Shown here: piece by piece, positions 40,208-52,498 of the stretch | Numbering within the stretch: the first letter of the stretch is position 1 | How the letters are laid out: each line of letters opens with the position of its first letter | Assembly (NCBI RefSeq): GCF_020360975.1 | Contig: NW_025408668.1 | Span: 5,642,001 to 5,706,000 of the forward strand | From: Hirsutella rhossiliensis | Taxonomy: Eukaryota > Ascomycota > Sordariomycetes > Hypocreales > Ophiocordycipitaceae | Direction: 5' to 3' | DNA length: 64,000 bases | Program-made: the position numbers and the translations under genes | Notes under the pieces: model-generated | Database searches by the model: none | Seen by the model: only the letters and a program-made list of their open reading frames with translations | What the model was told of the DNA's origin: nothing

Positions 40208-40686
40208 TCTCGCGAAGAGAGATATAAGAAGTATATATAAAATATATAAAGGTGAAATTAAAAGTAAGGGGTCGGATAGGTAGGGCAGAGAGATTTAATT
40301 CTTATAAGAGCAGCAATTACGGTAGGGGAGTAATTATTATATTGCCTTAATTATCCTTCTTTCCTTTATCTAACGCCCCTCTTTATACCTATCTAGCATC
40401 TTAATTAATAAAGAAGATCCTACTTAAAAAAGCTATTAATATCCTTTTAACTACCGAGCTTTTTACCGGTTTTTCCCCTCCTTTCTAGCCGTTGCCGGCA
40501 CATCCGTCTTATCTCTCGCTACCTCTATAAGAAGCTATCGCTACTTCTACTTCCCCTCTTACCCCTACCCTCCTCTCTATACCTCCTTTTAGCTCCTTCC
40601 TTAAAACCTATTTTTTAGCTTCCTAGGTCCCTTATACTAAAGGATATCTCCGAGAACTACGAAATTAGGCTACGCTTTGCGATACA
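40208..40686 (-). repeat. copia 3' LTR (479 bp)
   Basis: On the minus strand it begins TGTATCGCAAAGCG directly after the purine tract AGCTAAGGGGG (40,687-40,698) and ends TTCGCGAGA. The TG terminus is still intact. Confidence 0.88.
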
Positions 40687-40699
40687 CCCCCTTAGCTAT

Positions 40700-43600
40700 A
40701 GCCTGCCCTTATAGAAAGGGTAAAGCTAAATACCTAGGCCGGTAAGCGTATAGAGGAGGTCTTAGTCTATACTTATCCCCTACTCGAAAAATCCGGGTTT
40801 TAGCCCTAGGCTCTTTTAGACCTACTTTAGGAAAAGGGGCCTTAAGAAGGAAATTAAGTCCTATAAGAAAGGGGGGCTTCTCTAAGGATAAGTCCCTAAA
40901 AAGGGGGCCTTTAAGAAGAATAAGTCCTAATTAAGCTAGGGGCCCTCCTCTAGGATAAGTCCTAATTCCTCTCTTTAGCTATAGACGTCTCCTTCCTCCT
41001 ACGTACTATTAGCTCTTCTCGTAGACCCTTAAGGCGGGCTTCTAAGGATAGCTTCTCTCGAACGTCTTCTAGCCTAATTTACTATAAAAGGATAGGTAGC
41101 TTCTACTTCGGTAAGGGCTTCGTAAGACCGTCGGCTTTTATCGATGCCGTTAAAACCTAACGGACGGAAATAAGTCCCTTTTAGACCTCTTAGCGTAACT
41201 AATGCTAGTAGATATCGATATACTATAGCTAGGTCGATAGCTTACTATTTTCCTCCGTAAGAATTCGTATAGTCTACGTATTATTATATTCTATAGCTAA
41301 CGGGGACGGAATTTATAGTCGTAACGATATTAGTAGCCGGCTAAGGAAAATCGCTTCTTTTAACGCTTCTAAAAGAGCTAATAGCTCTGCTTCCGTGCTT
41401 AATATAGTAACGGTAGCTTACTTTAAAGCTCTCTAAGCAATAGTTCCTCTAAAAAGGGATATAATATACCCCTATAAGCTCTTTCTATCTAATAAATTAT
41501 CTATAAAGGACGAATCGCTTAAATAAAGGAAGATTTCGGTAGCTTATTTCCTTCCCTACCCTCCTAGGCGTAGACTATATAATCTTATTAAATAGAGATA
41601 AAGGATAGCTCTATCTACTGCTTCTTAATGCCTAGGGCTAGGATTCTAGTTATACCTAGCTAGCCGGGAGACCGTAAAAGAGATATCCGGTCTAGTAGAA
41701 ATAGCTAAAAAAAGCAGGGAGCCTACCTTCTATTAATATTAGTGTTTCTCTTGCTCCTTAGCTTAAAAGGACGGATTAGGTAAAAGCTCTTCGTCTAATA
41801 TAGGCGTAGAAGGAAGCTTCTTATCGAGGGAATTAAGGAGGAATTTATAAGCGACCTTATCGATATAGCCGTCCTAGGTAAGCTAGATAGTCCGTTAGGA
41901 CCTATTCCGAAGGATTTATATCCCTAGGAACTACTTTAGCTCCCTTAGCCTAGTTATCTTATACCTTTCTTATAGGCCTTTTATAGCCTCCCTAGTAGTT
42001 ACTTCTTCCTCTTTTAAGTAGGCTTAGATAATATCGTCGACGTAGAAGAAGACCGTGATTTTACCCTTCTATACTATATACGGTTCCTAAGGGACTTTCT
42101 TAAAGCCTAGGGCTTCGAGGGAACCTATTAAATGCTATTACTAAAGAAGAGGTAATCTTTATAGTCTATATAGAGCTTTCCTAAGCTATAGAACCTTTCC
42201 TAGCTATTAGAAACTAAGAGGAAGTCGTATATAGATAACTTCTTCTTCCTTAAGAGGGTAGTTAACGAAGGCGTTAACTATATCTATCTAATCGAGCTCG
42301 AGGTCGAATTCTACTACTATAGCTATAAGGGTCGGAAAAGATATCCCTGCTAGGGTAGTTGCCCTAGTAGGTAGATCCCCTTTTTCCTATTAATTCCTAT
42401 AGATAACTAGCCGGGCTTTATACTTCTAAAAGAAGCTATATTTATTAGTCTTATAGATAAAGACTTACTTATAGCTAAGGACCTATTTTCCTCTTACCTT
42501 TTCCTTAAGGACCTCTTTAAAAGACCTTATTTCCTTATATAAGGCTAGGTACTCTTTCTAGGCCTAGAAAAACTAGTCTCTAAAGGGGTGTTTTTCTAGC
42601 TGCTTCTAGTTTACTAGTAGGTCTAGGAGGTCTCTTTTATATACCTTCCTTGCTAATAGCTATAGCTTAAAGAGCCGGCCTGCTATAAACGCTCTATAGG
42701 AACCGTCTTTTATTAGCGTTAGGTAGAAGTCGGAAAAACGATCGAAATAAGGGAAAGGTTAGTCTTCTTTCGTATCGGGCCTTATACCTTCCTTTGCTTC
42801 TTAAAGTAGGGATAAAAAGGCAGCCGGGTAATCCTTTAAGAGAGGTGCCTTTCCTACCCCCTTAAGGGTCGAGATAGGAAGACTAACTAAAAAAGCTGCT
42901 TCTAGATCTTCTTCTTATTCCGTAAGAGGAGGCGTATGGAGGTAGGCGTATTCTAGCTCTACCGCTTTCCTATAGTCTCCTTCTTCGTTTAGATCTTCTA
43001 ATCTAGCAGCTTCCTCTTTAAAGTCAGCGTTATCCTCGACTACTTCGACGTCTATTTCTTCTTCCGTTTCTTTGTCTAGGACCTCTTCTTAAAACTGTTA
43101 GGAAGGGGGGATTTAAATCTTTTAAATTAGCTAACGTTAAGAGAGTAAGAGGGGCTATTAATCCCTCTTTCCGTTAAAAAAGCTAGATTCGTTAAAAATT
43201 ATATCCCTAGTCGAAATAACCTTTTATAAAAGAGGAATCTAGATCCGGAAGATATTCGTAGAATTATACTTAATAAGGTAACTAATAAAGGCTCTAGGAT
43301 TAAGCTTTCTTTTCTTCTTCCTTTTTAGCTATATATCGGTAGTTATAGTATATGCCTTATAGCTATAGGTATAAAGGTAGGCTAGCGAGGCCCTCCTCTT
43401 TATAAAGAGCTCGAGGGGGGATTTCTAGTTTATTCCTTAGGTCTTAAAAAGGGTCTCTAGGTCCCTATAGGCCCTTAGTCCCCTAGGGTCCCTTAGGGTC
43501 TAGTTCCGAAGGTAATAGGCGGTCTTAACGACTTCCCTCTAAAGGTCATATAGAAGCTTTATAGTAAGTCTTATCGTATAGGCCCTTTCTATTATAGTAC

Positions 43601-46050
43601 CCCTTAATCTTTCTACCCCTCCGTTCTAGGCCTAGGTATTCGGTGTTAACGGGAGGGGTAAAATGCCCCTTTTTCGAAGCTAATTTAAGATATCCTTCGT
43701 AAATAGCTCTCCGCTAGACCGTATCTTCTTTACCTTATAGCTAAAGTGGGATTTTATCTAGTTAACGAAGTCCTAGAGGGCAGACTAGTTATACTTACTT
43801 AGGTAGGTCCGTAAGAAATAGGGGAAAACTATCCCTAAAAAGGCGTCTATAAAAAACATTACCCTAATAAAGCTTTCTTAATCCCTAGAAACGTCGGTTT
43901 AGTCGACTTAAATTTCCTTATACGGCTAGTCCGGCCGTATTAGGGTCCGTTTAGAAATTCGTCTCTTAGTCTTCCCTTAGCCGTAGTATTCGTATTCGAC
44001 GGTCTTTAGGCCCTTTATTCGTACGCCTTATTATTAGCCTAGCTTATATAAAGCTAGGGGGCCTAGGTAACTAAGTCGTGCGTGCTAAAGAAGACTGTCT
44101 TTATAGGCTACCGGAAGAGGGTCCTTTAAACCTACCCTCCTAGTAAGGAAAGCTAACTTCTCGAGAGATTCCTTCCTAAGGATAGGTCGGAATTCGAGAA
44201 TAAATTAACCGAATTTCTCCTTAATAAGCCTAATAGTCTAATTCTTCTAGACTAGCCTCGTAGGCTTAGACGTCGTATCCTAGAAGATTCCTTCCTTTCG
44301 AAGAAGGTAGAAGGAAATTAGGCTCGTTAAAAATCGAGGGCAAAAAGCTACCCTTTTTCGTCGAAGAATTCGTATAGATCTATTAGGTAATTTTATCGTG
44401 AAATTTACCCTTCCGTATCCCTCTATCTATATAGTTAATTCCCTAGCAATAAGGTATTCCCTCCGTGCCTTCTTAAAGGACTAGAATCGTAAGAGTATAT
44501 TATAGATATCGAGGGAAGCACTATAGTCTAGGATAGCTGATTTTCGTAGGGGATAATTAGAGGGCTCTAACGGTTAGTCTTAGCCTTATTAATCCGTAGG
44601 GAAGACGAAGGCCGGATTTACTATACTAACGATTTTTCCTTAAATTTATAGCTTAAATAAAGGTAGCGGCGTTAGTTACTATTTCTTAGTAACCTAAATC
44701 TCGTCTATCTTCTTCTATAACGAGGGGTCCTCCTTAAGAGACTATTATACTATTTCTTATAGCCTCTTTAAAGGGTTAAATCCTTTAGGTCGGTTTTCCT
44801 CGAAGACCTACTAGTATTATAATAATCGATGGCCTAGGGATTTATAGGCTAGGCAGCCGTTTCGCCTAGTCTTTTATTTCTTCGAGGAATCCTCGTCCCG
44901 ATCTAGAAGGTCTACTTAAAAACCTCCCCTTTTTACCCCTTATTACTAATTTTAACGAAGAGGTTCGATTTCGACTAGTTCCTTGATTTTTCGACTAATA
45001 GACTAAAAGGTCTATTAGGGGACTAGTCGGGCCGGTCTAACTAACGGGACCGGGGCCGGGCCTAGAGTAAGAGGCGGAGCCGGGACCGGGGCAGCCGTTA
45101 AAGACGGGGTTAAGGCTCTTAAGGGAGGAGGAGCTAAAGGAGTAACAGCCGTAGCAGTAGCAGCGGGAGCCGCAGCAGCAGGTCGAACCGTCTAGGTCGA
45201 GTGCTAGCTACGAAGGAATAAGACTGCTTACTATTATACTCTAACAGCCTCTTCGTCTAGTTCCCGGCTATCTTCTCGAAAGATAGTCGAGTAACCGTTA
45301 CTAATAGGCTTTATTAGTAAAGATATATCCTATAGCTACTAGCCGGAAAGAGCTTCTATAAGGAAGTATTAGTTAGCTTCCTTAAGGATTTCTTCCTACG
45401 TAGCTAGCTATAAAGAAGCTAGTATGTTCCTAGTAAAAAAGTCTCCTAGGTATACTATATAGGTCTTCCTAATACGGTTAGTTATATAACCTCTCGAGGG
45501 AGCTATTAAGGTCTCGAGCTTTAAAAGCTACTACCTAGGAGTCTCTTCCTCTCGAAGAGAGATTAGCTTTATAGCACTAACGGATTCTATTATCGCCGTA
45601 CGAGCAGCCGTTAGTAGCTTCGTTTCGTAGAGGTATTCCTTTCGGTAACTTTCGTAGTCGCCTAGGGTAGTAGAAAAAGCTCTCTACTATATAGAGGTTA
45701 GCTCGGAGAAGAGGGTAGCTCCCTCTATAAAGTCCGTTGCCCTAGGACGAAGAGGGGGCTCGAGAGGGTCCTACTTATTAAAGAAGACTAAATTATAGAT
45801 AGTTCAATTTATACGAGCCCGTAGCTCCTTTACCTACTTATCCTAATCTTAGGGCTCTATAAGAATCGTTCTACGGACCGTAGGGACGGTAGAGGAGTCG
45901 ACTTTTATTATCGTTACGGAGAGAGGGGGTAGAAAAGTCAGTTAAAAATCGGCTTTTTTAGTAAGAGGGGTAAAAGGGAGCTACGAGGGATATAAGAAGG
46001 GTACCTTTTATAGCAGCTAGAAGGTATAGGAATACTATTCCTCCTAGGCT
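40700..46050 (-). pseudogene. copia gag-pol relic
   Basis: On the minus strand: an Ala/Pro-rich linker (45,190-45,140, A-A-A-A-P-A-A-T-A-T-A) inside the gag-to-integrase region; integrase roughly 44,900-43,000; RT with E-F-D-L-E-L-D near 42,310-42,290 and I-D-I-V-N-A-F near 42,280-42,260; and an intact Y-V-D-D box at 42,044-42,033 (V-F-F-Y-V-D-D-I-I). The copia RNase H signature L-S-T-E-A-E-L-L-A-L lies around 41,402-41,373, with S-T-E-A-E at 41,399-41,385. This order defines Ty1/copia; the polyprotein makes particles, cDNA and integrates it. Many TAG/TAA codons remain, so it is dead, but its catalytic boxes are unusually well kept. Confidence 0.85.
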
Positions 46051-46056
46051 TATAAC

Positions 46057-46535
46057 TCTTATAAAGAGAGATATAAGAAGTATATAAAAATGTATAAAGG
46101 TAAAATTAAAAGTAAGGGGTCGGATAGGCAGGGCAGAGAGATTTAATTCTTATAGGAGTAGTAATTATAGTAGGGGAGAAATTATTATATTGCCTTAATT
46201 ATCCTTCTTTCCTCTATCTAACGCCCCTCTTTATACCCGTCTAATATCTCGATTAATAAAGAAGATCCTACTTAAAGAAGCTACTAATATCCTTTCGACT
46301 ACCGAGCTATTTACCGGTTTTTCCCCTCCTTTTTAGCCGTTGCCGGCATATCCGTCTTATCTCTCGCTACCTCTATAGGAAGCTATCGCTACTTCTCCTT
46401 CCCCTCTTACCCTTACCCTCCTCTCTATACCTCCTTTTAGCTCCTTCCTTAAAACCTATTTTTTAGCTTCCTAGGTCCCTCGTACTAAGGGATATCTCCG
46501 AGAACTACGAAATTAGGCCACGCTTTATGATAATA
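46057..46535 (-). repeat. copia 5' LTR (about 479 bp)
   Basis: Aligns with 40,208-40,686 along its length (tcttataaagagag against tctcgcgaagagag at the inner end). Its outer terminus reads gataata instead of gataca, and is joined directly to G1b sequence. Confidence 0.8.
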
Positions 46536-48165
46536 GATTATAAGAATATCTTATACTTTATAATAATATAATAGCTAAACGGAAGATAGATTTAATAGGC
46601 TAAATATTTATTAGAATTTAACTATAAAATAATCTATAAAAAAGGAATAGAAAACGGTCGAGCTAATACCCTTAGTTAACGAAGTAACTATAATATAAGA
46701 GCACCTATAGTAAAAGAATAGCTCTTAGAAATTAATAAAAATAAAAACTATTAGTAATAATAGCTAAAGATAATATTTAAAGTATAACCTAATAACTTAA
46801 TATATTAAAAGATCCTAAAATAGATAAAAGAATATAAAGTACTAAAGGGATATAATATAGAATATTCGGAAGTTCTATTATATAAAAATAAAATCTAGAT
46901 ACTATTAGCGTTATAAGATAAAGTTATATAAGATATATATAAATATCTAATATATAGATACTAAGGAATTTAAAGAATAATAAAATAGATTAAATAATAA
47001 TATAACTTTTAATAGCTTAAAGAAGTAGTATAATAAGTTATTAAAAAATATAAACTTTATATATAAAGTAAAGCTAAATAATATAAGCTATATAGAGAGT
47101 TATAACCGCTCTTAGTACTAAAGAAACTATAGGATTTAATAGCTTTTAATTATATTATAAAGCTACTACCGTTAAAAGAACCTATAACTAACGTTAAGTA
47201 TAATAATATATTTATTATTACTAACTAATTAATAAAGTATAGATACTTCTTACTATATAAAAAAGTAAGTAATATAAAAGAGCTAGTATATATATTCCTA
47301 TAAATAGTTATTAGTAATTACGGACTACTAAATAAGATTATCTTTAATAAAGGAAGTATATTTATAGCTAAGTTTTAGTAAGCTCTTATAGTATAATTAA
47401 AGACGAAATATAAGCTTAGTATAGCTTATTACTTATAAATAAATAGATAAATAAAATAACTTAACTAAACGCTTAAATAGTATTTATAATACTATATTAG
47501 CTATAAATAAAACAATTAAGTTAAATAGCTATTAATAGCGTAACTAGCTTATAATAGCTTAGTTATAGAAATAACTAAGCTCTTATAAATATACGCTAAT
47601 TATAGATATAACCTAGAAGTATTTAAGGTTACTTAATAAGGACTATAAGTAGAATAAGTAATACTATAAGTAGATTAGCTATAAAAATTATATAAAGAAA
47701 TATAATAAGAACTTTAATTTATTAAAGAATAAATATCTACTTACTATAATTAGAAAAGATTATAGGGACTAATCTTTTAAGAGGGAGATATAGCCTACCT
47801 TATATAATAAAATATTAAAATAAAACGACTAAGTAATAAATTAGATTTTAAGAAACTTAGACCGTTTAAGGTTAAAAAAACTATTATAAAAGTTAACTAT
47901 AAACTTTCCTTACTAACGATAATATAGATATACTTAATATTTTATATCTTATTATTAAAACTAGTACTATAAAACGCTAAACTATAGGAAAAAATTAAAG
48001 TTAATAATAATTAAGAATATAAAGTAGAATAAATACTAAATATAAGAAAATAAGGTTAGTAATAGGAATACCTTATTAAGTAGAAGGGATATAGACTAAA
48101 AGAAAATACTTAGGAACTACTTAAGTACTTAACCTACTATAGTTCTTTACTTTAATAGTTTTACT
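46536..48165 (+). pseudogene. G1b RNase H end and integrase relic
   Basis: Protein matches G1 integrase closely: N-terminal region near 46,880-47,120, core near 47,180-47,480 (I-I-T-N, I-F-N-K-G-S-I-F), and C-terminal basic part near 47,750-47,900. All stops are TAA/TAG, and the active-site Asp codons read Asn as in G1. Confidence 0.75.
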
Positions 48166-48902
48166 AAGCGAACCCTTACTTAGAAATATAGGGTTACTAA
48201 GAATAGTATCTTAGTCTAATATATTTAAGGTACTAAACGATTAAACCTCGCTAATAGTAATAGTTTCCTTATTTAATAAATAAACCGATTTATCTTAATA
48301 AGAACGCGTTATACTATCTTCTTTATTAATAGCTTATATACCCCGCTATAATAACTTACTACCTCGGTCTTTTAAGAAACGCTTTTATTTCTTAATCTAA
48401 GCTAGGCGAGCTATTACTTCCTCTAACGCGTTTTTTACTTTCCGTTCGTTTAAATTAATCTTTTACTATTAATTTATAATATAATAAACTAAAAAAAAGG
48501 AATATTAGCGAAAATAATAATAGGGAAGGAAAGGAATAAAATAAATAGGCGGACGCTATATTATAACTATTATAAGAACGACTTATAGAGGTATATTTAA
48601 AATACCGATTAAAACGCTCGCCGACCTTATAAGTTAAGCCTAACCGAAAATAACGGGAGTAAGGTATAATTTTAATACTATAGATCTTAGTCTAGGATAC
48701 TAGCTCCGATCGGTATTATAATTTATCGGAATTATAAGAATAGGATTTTTAAATATAACTAAATATACTATTAGTAGTATATCCTAAAAAGATAAAGGAA
48801 TAAGGAATAATATACTTATATATAATATAATAAGGGTATATTTATATATAGCGGCTAGGGTAGTAGGTCTTAAAGGTAAGACTAAAAGGAGGGGAGGCAT
48901 CC

Positions 48903-49372
48903 TATTATAACTATAGTTTAGCGAACCGCGGGGACTAGTATATATTACGAGGATATGTAACGTAAGGGGCAAGGAATATTAAACGGACCGACGGGCTAAT
49001 TAAGTTTAAAGCGATAGGTTACTTTAGCGCTTTAACGCTCTATAGCTAGGATTATAGGATCGCTCTAGCGCTCTAGCGCTCCTAGGCGATAGGATTACTT
49101 AGTACTCTTAGCGATCTAGGGAAGCTCTTAAGATATATAAGGAAAGAATAAAATACTTTTTTAGATAAATAGCTTAATAGCTTTTAATATATTATAGATC
49201 CTTATTATAATTCTATCTTTAATTTTAATTAATTAGTTATAGTCTATAGTCTATAACCTCTAACTTATTACTAATATAATATATATATTATTACTTAAAC
49301 TACGCCCTATTATATCTATTAATATAAACCCCTTAATAGGTTTATCCCTTAAAAATAATACTAGTTATTATA
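48903..49372 (+). repeat. G1b 3' LTR (470 bp)
   Basis: Starts tattataactatag after the purine tract and ends gttattata. Its last ~220 bp match the G1 and solo LTRs; its first ~250 bp (with the word ctctagcgctctagcgctc near 49,058-49,080) match neither. Confidence 0.8.
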
Positions 49373-49419
49373 CTAAGATAACCTTATAAGAAGACTCTAT
49401 TAACTATAACTCTTACTTA

Positions 49420-51000
49420 TTTATAAATTTAATAGTAAAAACGTAACTAAATCCCTTAAAAAGTTTAAATAAGAGATACGCGTTAACTATATCTATAATA
49501 AGGATAAAATAAACTAGCTTAAAGTCTATATATCCTCTATATAAGCCCTTACTATTAAAATTCTTATAAACGGACTTACTTAAAAAGAAGTAAAAAAGAG
49601 ACTCCTTTAATACTACTATATATATAATATTAAATAACTAGAAACTACTAACGACCGCTTAAACTATTATAATACTAAAAAGCCTAAGACTATTATAGAA
49701 GTTATAGAATAGCTTAGTCTCTACTTATACTTATAGCGTAAAGTATAACCTAACGGCTAAGAAGACTCTATAGTTTAGTTATACTTTATTTACTATATAA
49801 TACTAAAGGAGCTTATTATTAATATTATAGAGAGAAATAAGAAGATATTTAAAGTTATCTTAAAACTCTTATATAAAAGCCTTATCTATATAATTAATAA
49901 CTACTTAGTACCTCGCTAGGACGTTAAGCGACGAGATATAGTATCTAAAGTCTATAATTAAAAGCTTAAGAACTTAAAGAAAGACTAGCTCTTTAGGGAA
50001 ATTAATAAAGTAATAAAGGAAGCTAAATCTAATAAGGGCGAAGAAAAACTTCCTAAAAAGTTAAAGAAAATAGATAAGAAACCTAGATAGCCTATAAAGG
50101 AGATCTTAGACCTAATAAAAGCCTTTAAAGATATAAAGATTAACCTTACTCGCTAGTAAGACTAGATATTTAACTAGCTTAATAGGGAATAAAAACGCGT
50201 TAATAGTAAAAGCTACTCTTTAAGTTATAAATAAGGAGGTAGTATATATACTATTAGGTTTTACTACCTATTTAATTAATATATATAGTTTTAGGTTAAT
50301 ACTTTTAACCGGCTTAAGAGATACTTTTATTATAGTAAAGAAGGATATTACCTTAATAAGTATAAAGTATACTCTTAGGACTATAAGATTAGATTTATAA
50401 TATATAAAGTAGTAAATAGGACTCTTTACCTTAAAAGAAAAGATAATAAAAGCGTAATTCCCTTTATACTTACTAATAGGTTTTCTTAAATAAGTATATA
50501 TATTTAAAGGCTTATTATATACTAAGTAAATATATAGCTAGACTCCTTTATATTACTACTTATAATATAGGTTAAAGCTATAGTTATACTATCTTACTTA
50601 AATTAAGCTACTAGTAAAAGAGAATTTAGTTTCCTAGACTAGTTTTAAAGATATAATAGCTTATATAAATAGAAGCTAAGGAATCTAAAAGTAAGTAATA
50701 TAAGAAAAGAAGTAAGAAGGATATCGGTTATTATAATTATAGATAATATATAATAAAGCAATATATATAATTAGATAATCTATATAACTATAATAGGGAT
50801 TAATACTTATAAGGGGAAAAGATAAAGAGTTAAAGAGGATATAGAGGAAATTAAGATAACGAGAATAATAAAAACTAGCCTAAAGATTATCCCTATATAC
50901 TATAAATATAAAGTAGATTTAGATAAGAAGTTTAATAGACTTATAAATAAAATTGTTAGAGAAATTATATATAAAAGAATCTTAATCCCTTTAAATTACT
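49420..51000 (+). pseudogene. G4 gag relic
   Basis: Long frame with TAA/TAG breaks and a basic, glutamine-rich composition. A zinc-knuckle-like patch with Tyr for Cys lies at 50,726-50,761 (G-Y-Y-N-Y-R). Position before protease/RT and the knuckle suggest Gag. Start and end are not fixed. Confidence 0.5.
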
Positions 51001-51199
51001 TAATTAACTTTATTTCTTAAATAAGTAAGAGACTTAGTATAAGATATATAGATATAGCCTAAGGTATAGAAAATACTAAATTCTAGACCCTAAAGAAAGT
51101 AAAGAGTAATATAAGACCTTATAGAGCTATAATAACGGTTATAAAAGTAGCTAAAGATAATATAAAGAGTGGTTTACTCCTCCTTAAATATCTATAAGG

Positions 51200-51600
51200 A
51201 AAACTTATAGTAGCTTTAGTATAAGTTAAAGAATAAAATAAAGAATACTAAGTTAAACTAATTAAGCTTACTTACCTTACTTATAAAGAATTAGATTATA
51301 AGTGCCTTAAAGTCTAATAAGTATTAAAGAAAGTTAGGTTTATAACTAATATAATTAGTATAACGTAACTAGCTTAAGGACTATTTAATTAATAAACTCT
51401 AGAGGTAATAAGACTAAAGAAAGACGGATTTATTATATAGGAAGTAGTACTCTTAATAAGATACTAAGAAATAACTTTAAAAGACCTTATAGTAATTCTT
51501 ATAATATATATAAACACGGTCCTTATACCTTTCTACTTACTTAAGTATATATAAGACCTACCCTATATTTAAGTATAGCTTAGTAGTTAGAAAGCTAAAG
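51200..51600 (+). pseudogene. G4 protease region, left part
   Basis: Frame leading into the protease; the continuation after the LINE reads L-I-N-T-R-F-K-G-N-L-I-T-K-R near 52,913-52,954, resembling the D-T/S-G active-site loop with Asp changed to Asn. The last 14 bases (51,587-51,600) are the left LINE TSD. Confidence 0.5.
51587..51600. repeat. left TSD of LINE (ttagaaagctaaag)
   Basis: 14 bases identical to 52,886-52,899. Both copies lack CA and TG, as expected if the target was already RIPed when the LINE arrived. Confidence 0.95.
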
Positions 51601-52498
51601 GCGCCGAAAGAAGAATCGGCGGCAAACTTCGGCGAGTGGCTCCAATCAGTTGCTCCACGGACAGCAATCGTCTACTCGGACGGATCCCTCTCCCCGGAGG
51701 GAGCCGCGGGGTACGGCTATGCGGTACATCAGGATGGACTCACCGTCCTCAGCGGTAACGGCCGTCTTGGGCTTGCTGAGGTCTTTGATGCCGAGGCGAG
51801 AGGCTCCCTAGAGGGTCTGCGTGCTGCGTTGAGCCTCCCGGCTGCAGACCAGATTGTCGTATGCCTCGATAACCTCGCGGTCGCGACGTGTCTTCAAGGC
51901 ATGCCGTCAGATTCCTCCCAGAAGGAGTTCCTGGAATTCCAGGCCTTGGCCGCAGAACATGGTGCCACTGAGATCCGCTGGATCCCCGGCCACACCAACA
52001 TCCCAGGTAACGAGCAGGCAGACGCCTTAGCAAAGGCAGGAACCTCTCAACCCGAGCCTGCAGACGCTCTCCCGACGCTGGCATATCTGCGCAAGGTCGC
52101 TAGGCAGCGACCAAAAGACGCATTCAAAGCCTGGTGGGAAGTTTCTGCACCCCAACAGTACAGGGTCCTCGACCTCGATGCCACGACTGGCTGCCCGCCA
52201 GAACTTACCATTCCACGACCTCTGCTCCACCATCTGCTCGCAGCAAGAACCCACCACGGGGACTTCGCTGATTACCACGAAAGGTTGAACCACGACGATG
52301 CGCGACTGACGTGCTCATGTGGTCGACGAAAGAACAAAGCATCTCTTCTATTGCCGGAAGATCGCGCCGCGACATCGGATGAGGTTGGCACCCTCACCGA
52401 GCGCGGCGGTCAACCGAGCAATAGGCAGAGACTTCGACCAGTTCGTCAAGGTGGCGAAGGCAAGCTCGTTCTTTGGAACGATCTGCCCTCGCCACTAG
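51601..52498 (+). pseudogene. LINE ORF2 C-terminal fragment: RNase H and CCHC tail, frameshifted
   Basis: Open in frame from the truncation point (A-P-K-E-E-S-A-A). The RNase H domain is complete with its four acidic residues: Asp in Y-S-D-G-S (51,679-51,681), Glu in D-A-E-A-R (51,793-51,795), Asp in C-L-D-N (51,868-51,870) and Asp in N-E-Q-A-D-A-L-A (52,021-52,023), with P-G-H before the last. The domain removes RNA from the RNA:DNA hybrid during retrotransposition. The C-terminal zinc motif begins C-S-C at 52,312-52,320. A frameshift between 52,321 and 52,339 then moves its His and Cys (H-L-F-Y-C, 52,340-52,354) to the next frame, which stays open to TAG at 52,496-52,498. Endonuclease and RT are absent, so it is a dead-on-arrival copy. 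Confidence 0.9.

Larger units (their letters stand above)
40208..46535 (-). mobile_element. full-length Ty1/copia element
   Basis: Two 479-bp LTRs (40,208-40,686 and about 46,057-46,535) flank an internal region of about 5.4 kb with gag, integrase, RT and RNase H on the minus strand in copia order (integrase before RT). It is less RIPed than the other copia copies here and keeps more CG and several catalytic codons. No matching TSD: the left flank is cttat and the right flank gatta. The two flanks belong to different elements (G2-C and G1b). Confidence 0.85.
46536..49372 (+). mobile_element. G1b, truncated G1 relative (RNase H to 3' LTR)
   Basis: Starts at the position matching 9,316 of G1 (end of RNase H) and follows it through integrase to about 48,165. 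A roughly 570-bp stretch (48,170-48,740) is unlike G1. G1-like 3' sequence then returns (48,745-48,902), with purine tract gactaaaaggaggggaggc. No 5' part exists in the window. Confidence 0.8.

Noticed and set aside
48784..48972. 62-codon open frame on the minus strand
   Set aside because: It overlaps the G1b 3' untranslated region, purine tract and LTR start, has a biased Leu/Ile/Tyr composition from TA-rich DNA, and no counterpart in G1.
51829..51831. TTG as a start codon for a separate RNase H-like gene
   Set aside because: The same frame is open without interruption back to 51,601 and contains the first two catalytic acids of RNase H, so the frame is a 5'-truncated ORF2, not a gene starting here.
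51749..52084. Minus-strand open frame of 111 codons in the LINE
   Set aside because: It is the antisense shadow of the RNase H domain, which explains the region fully on the plus strand.
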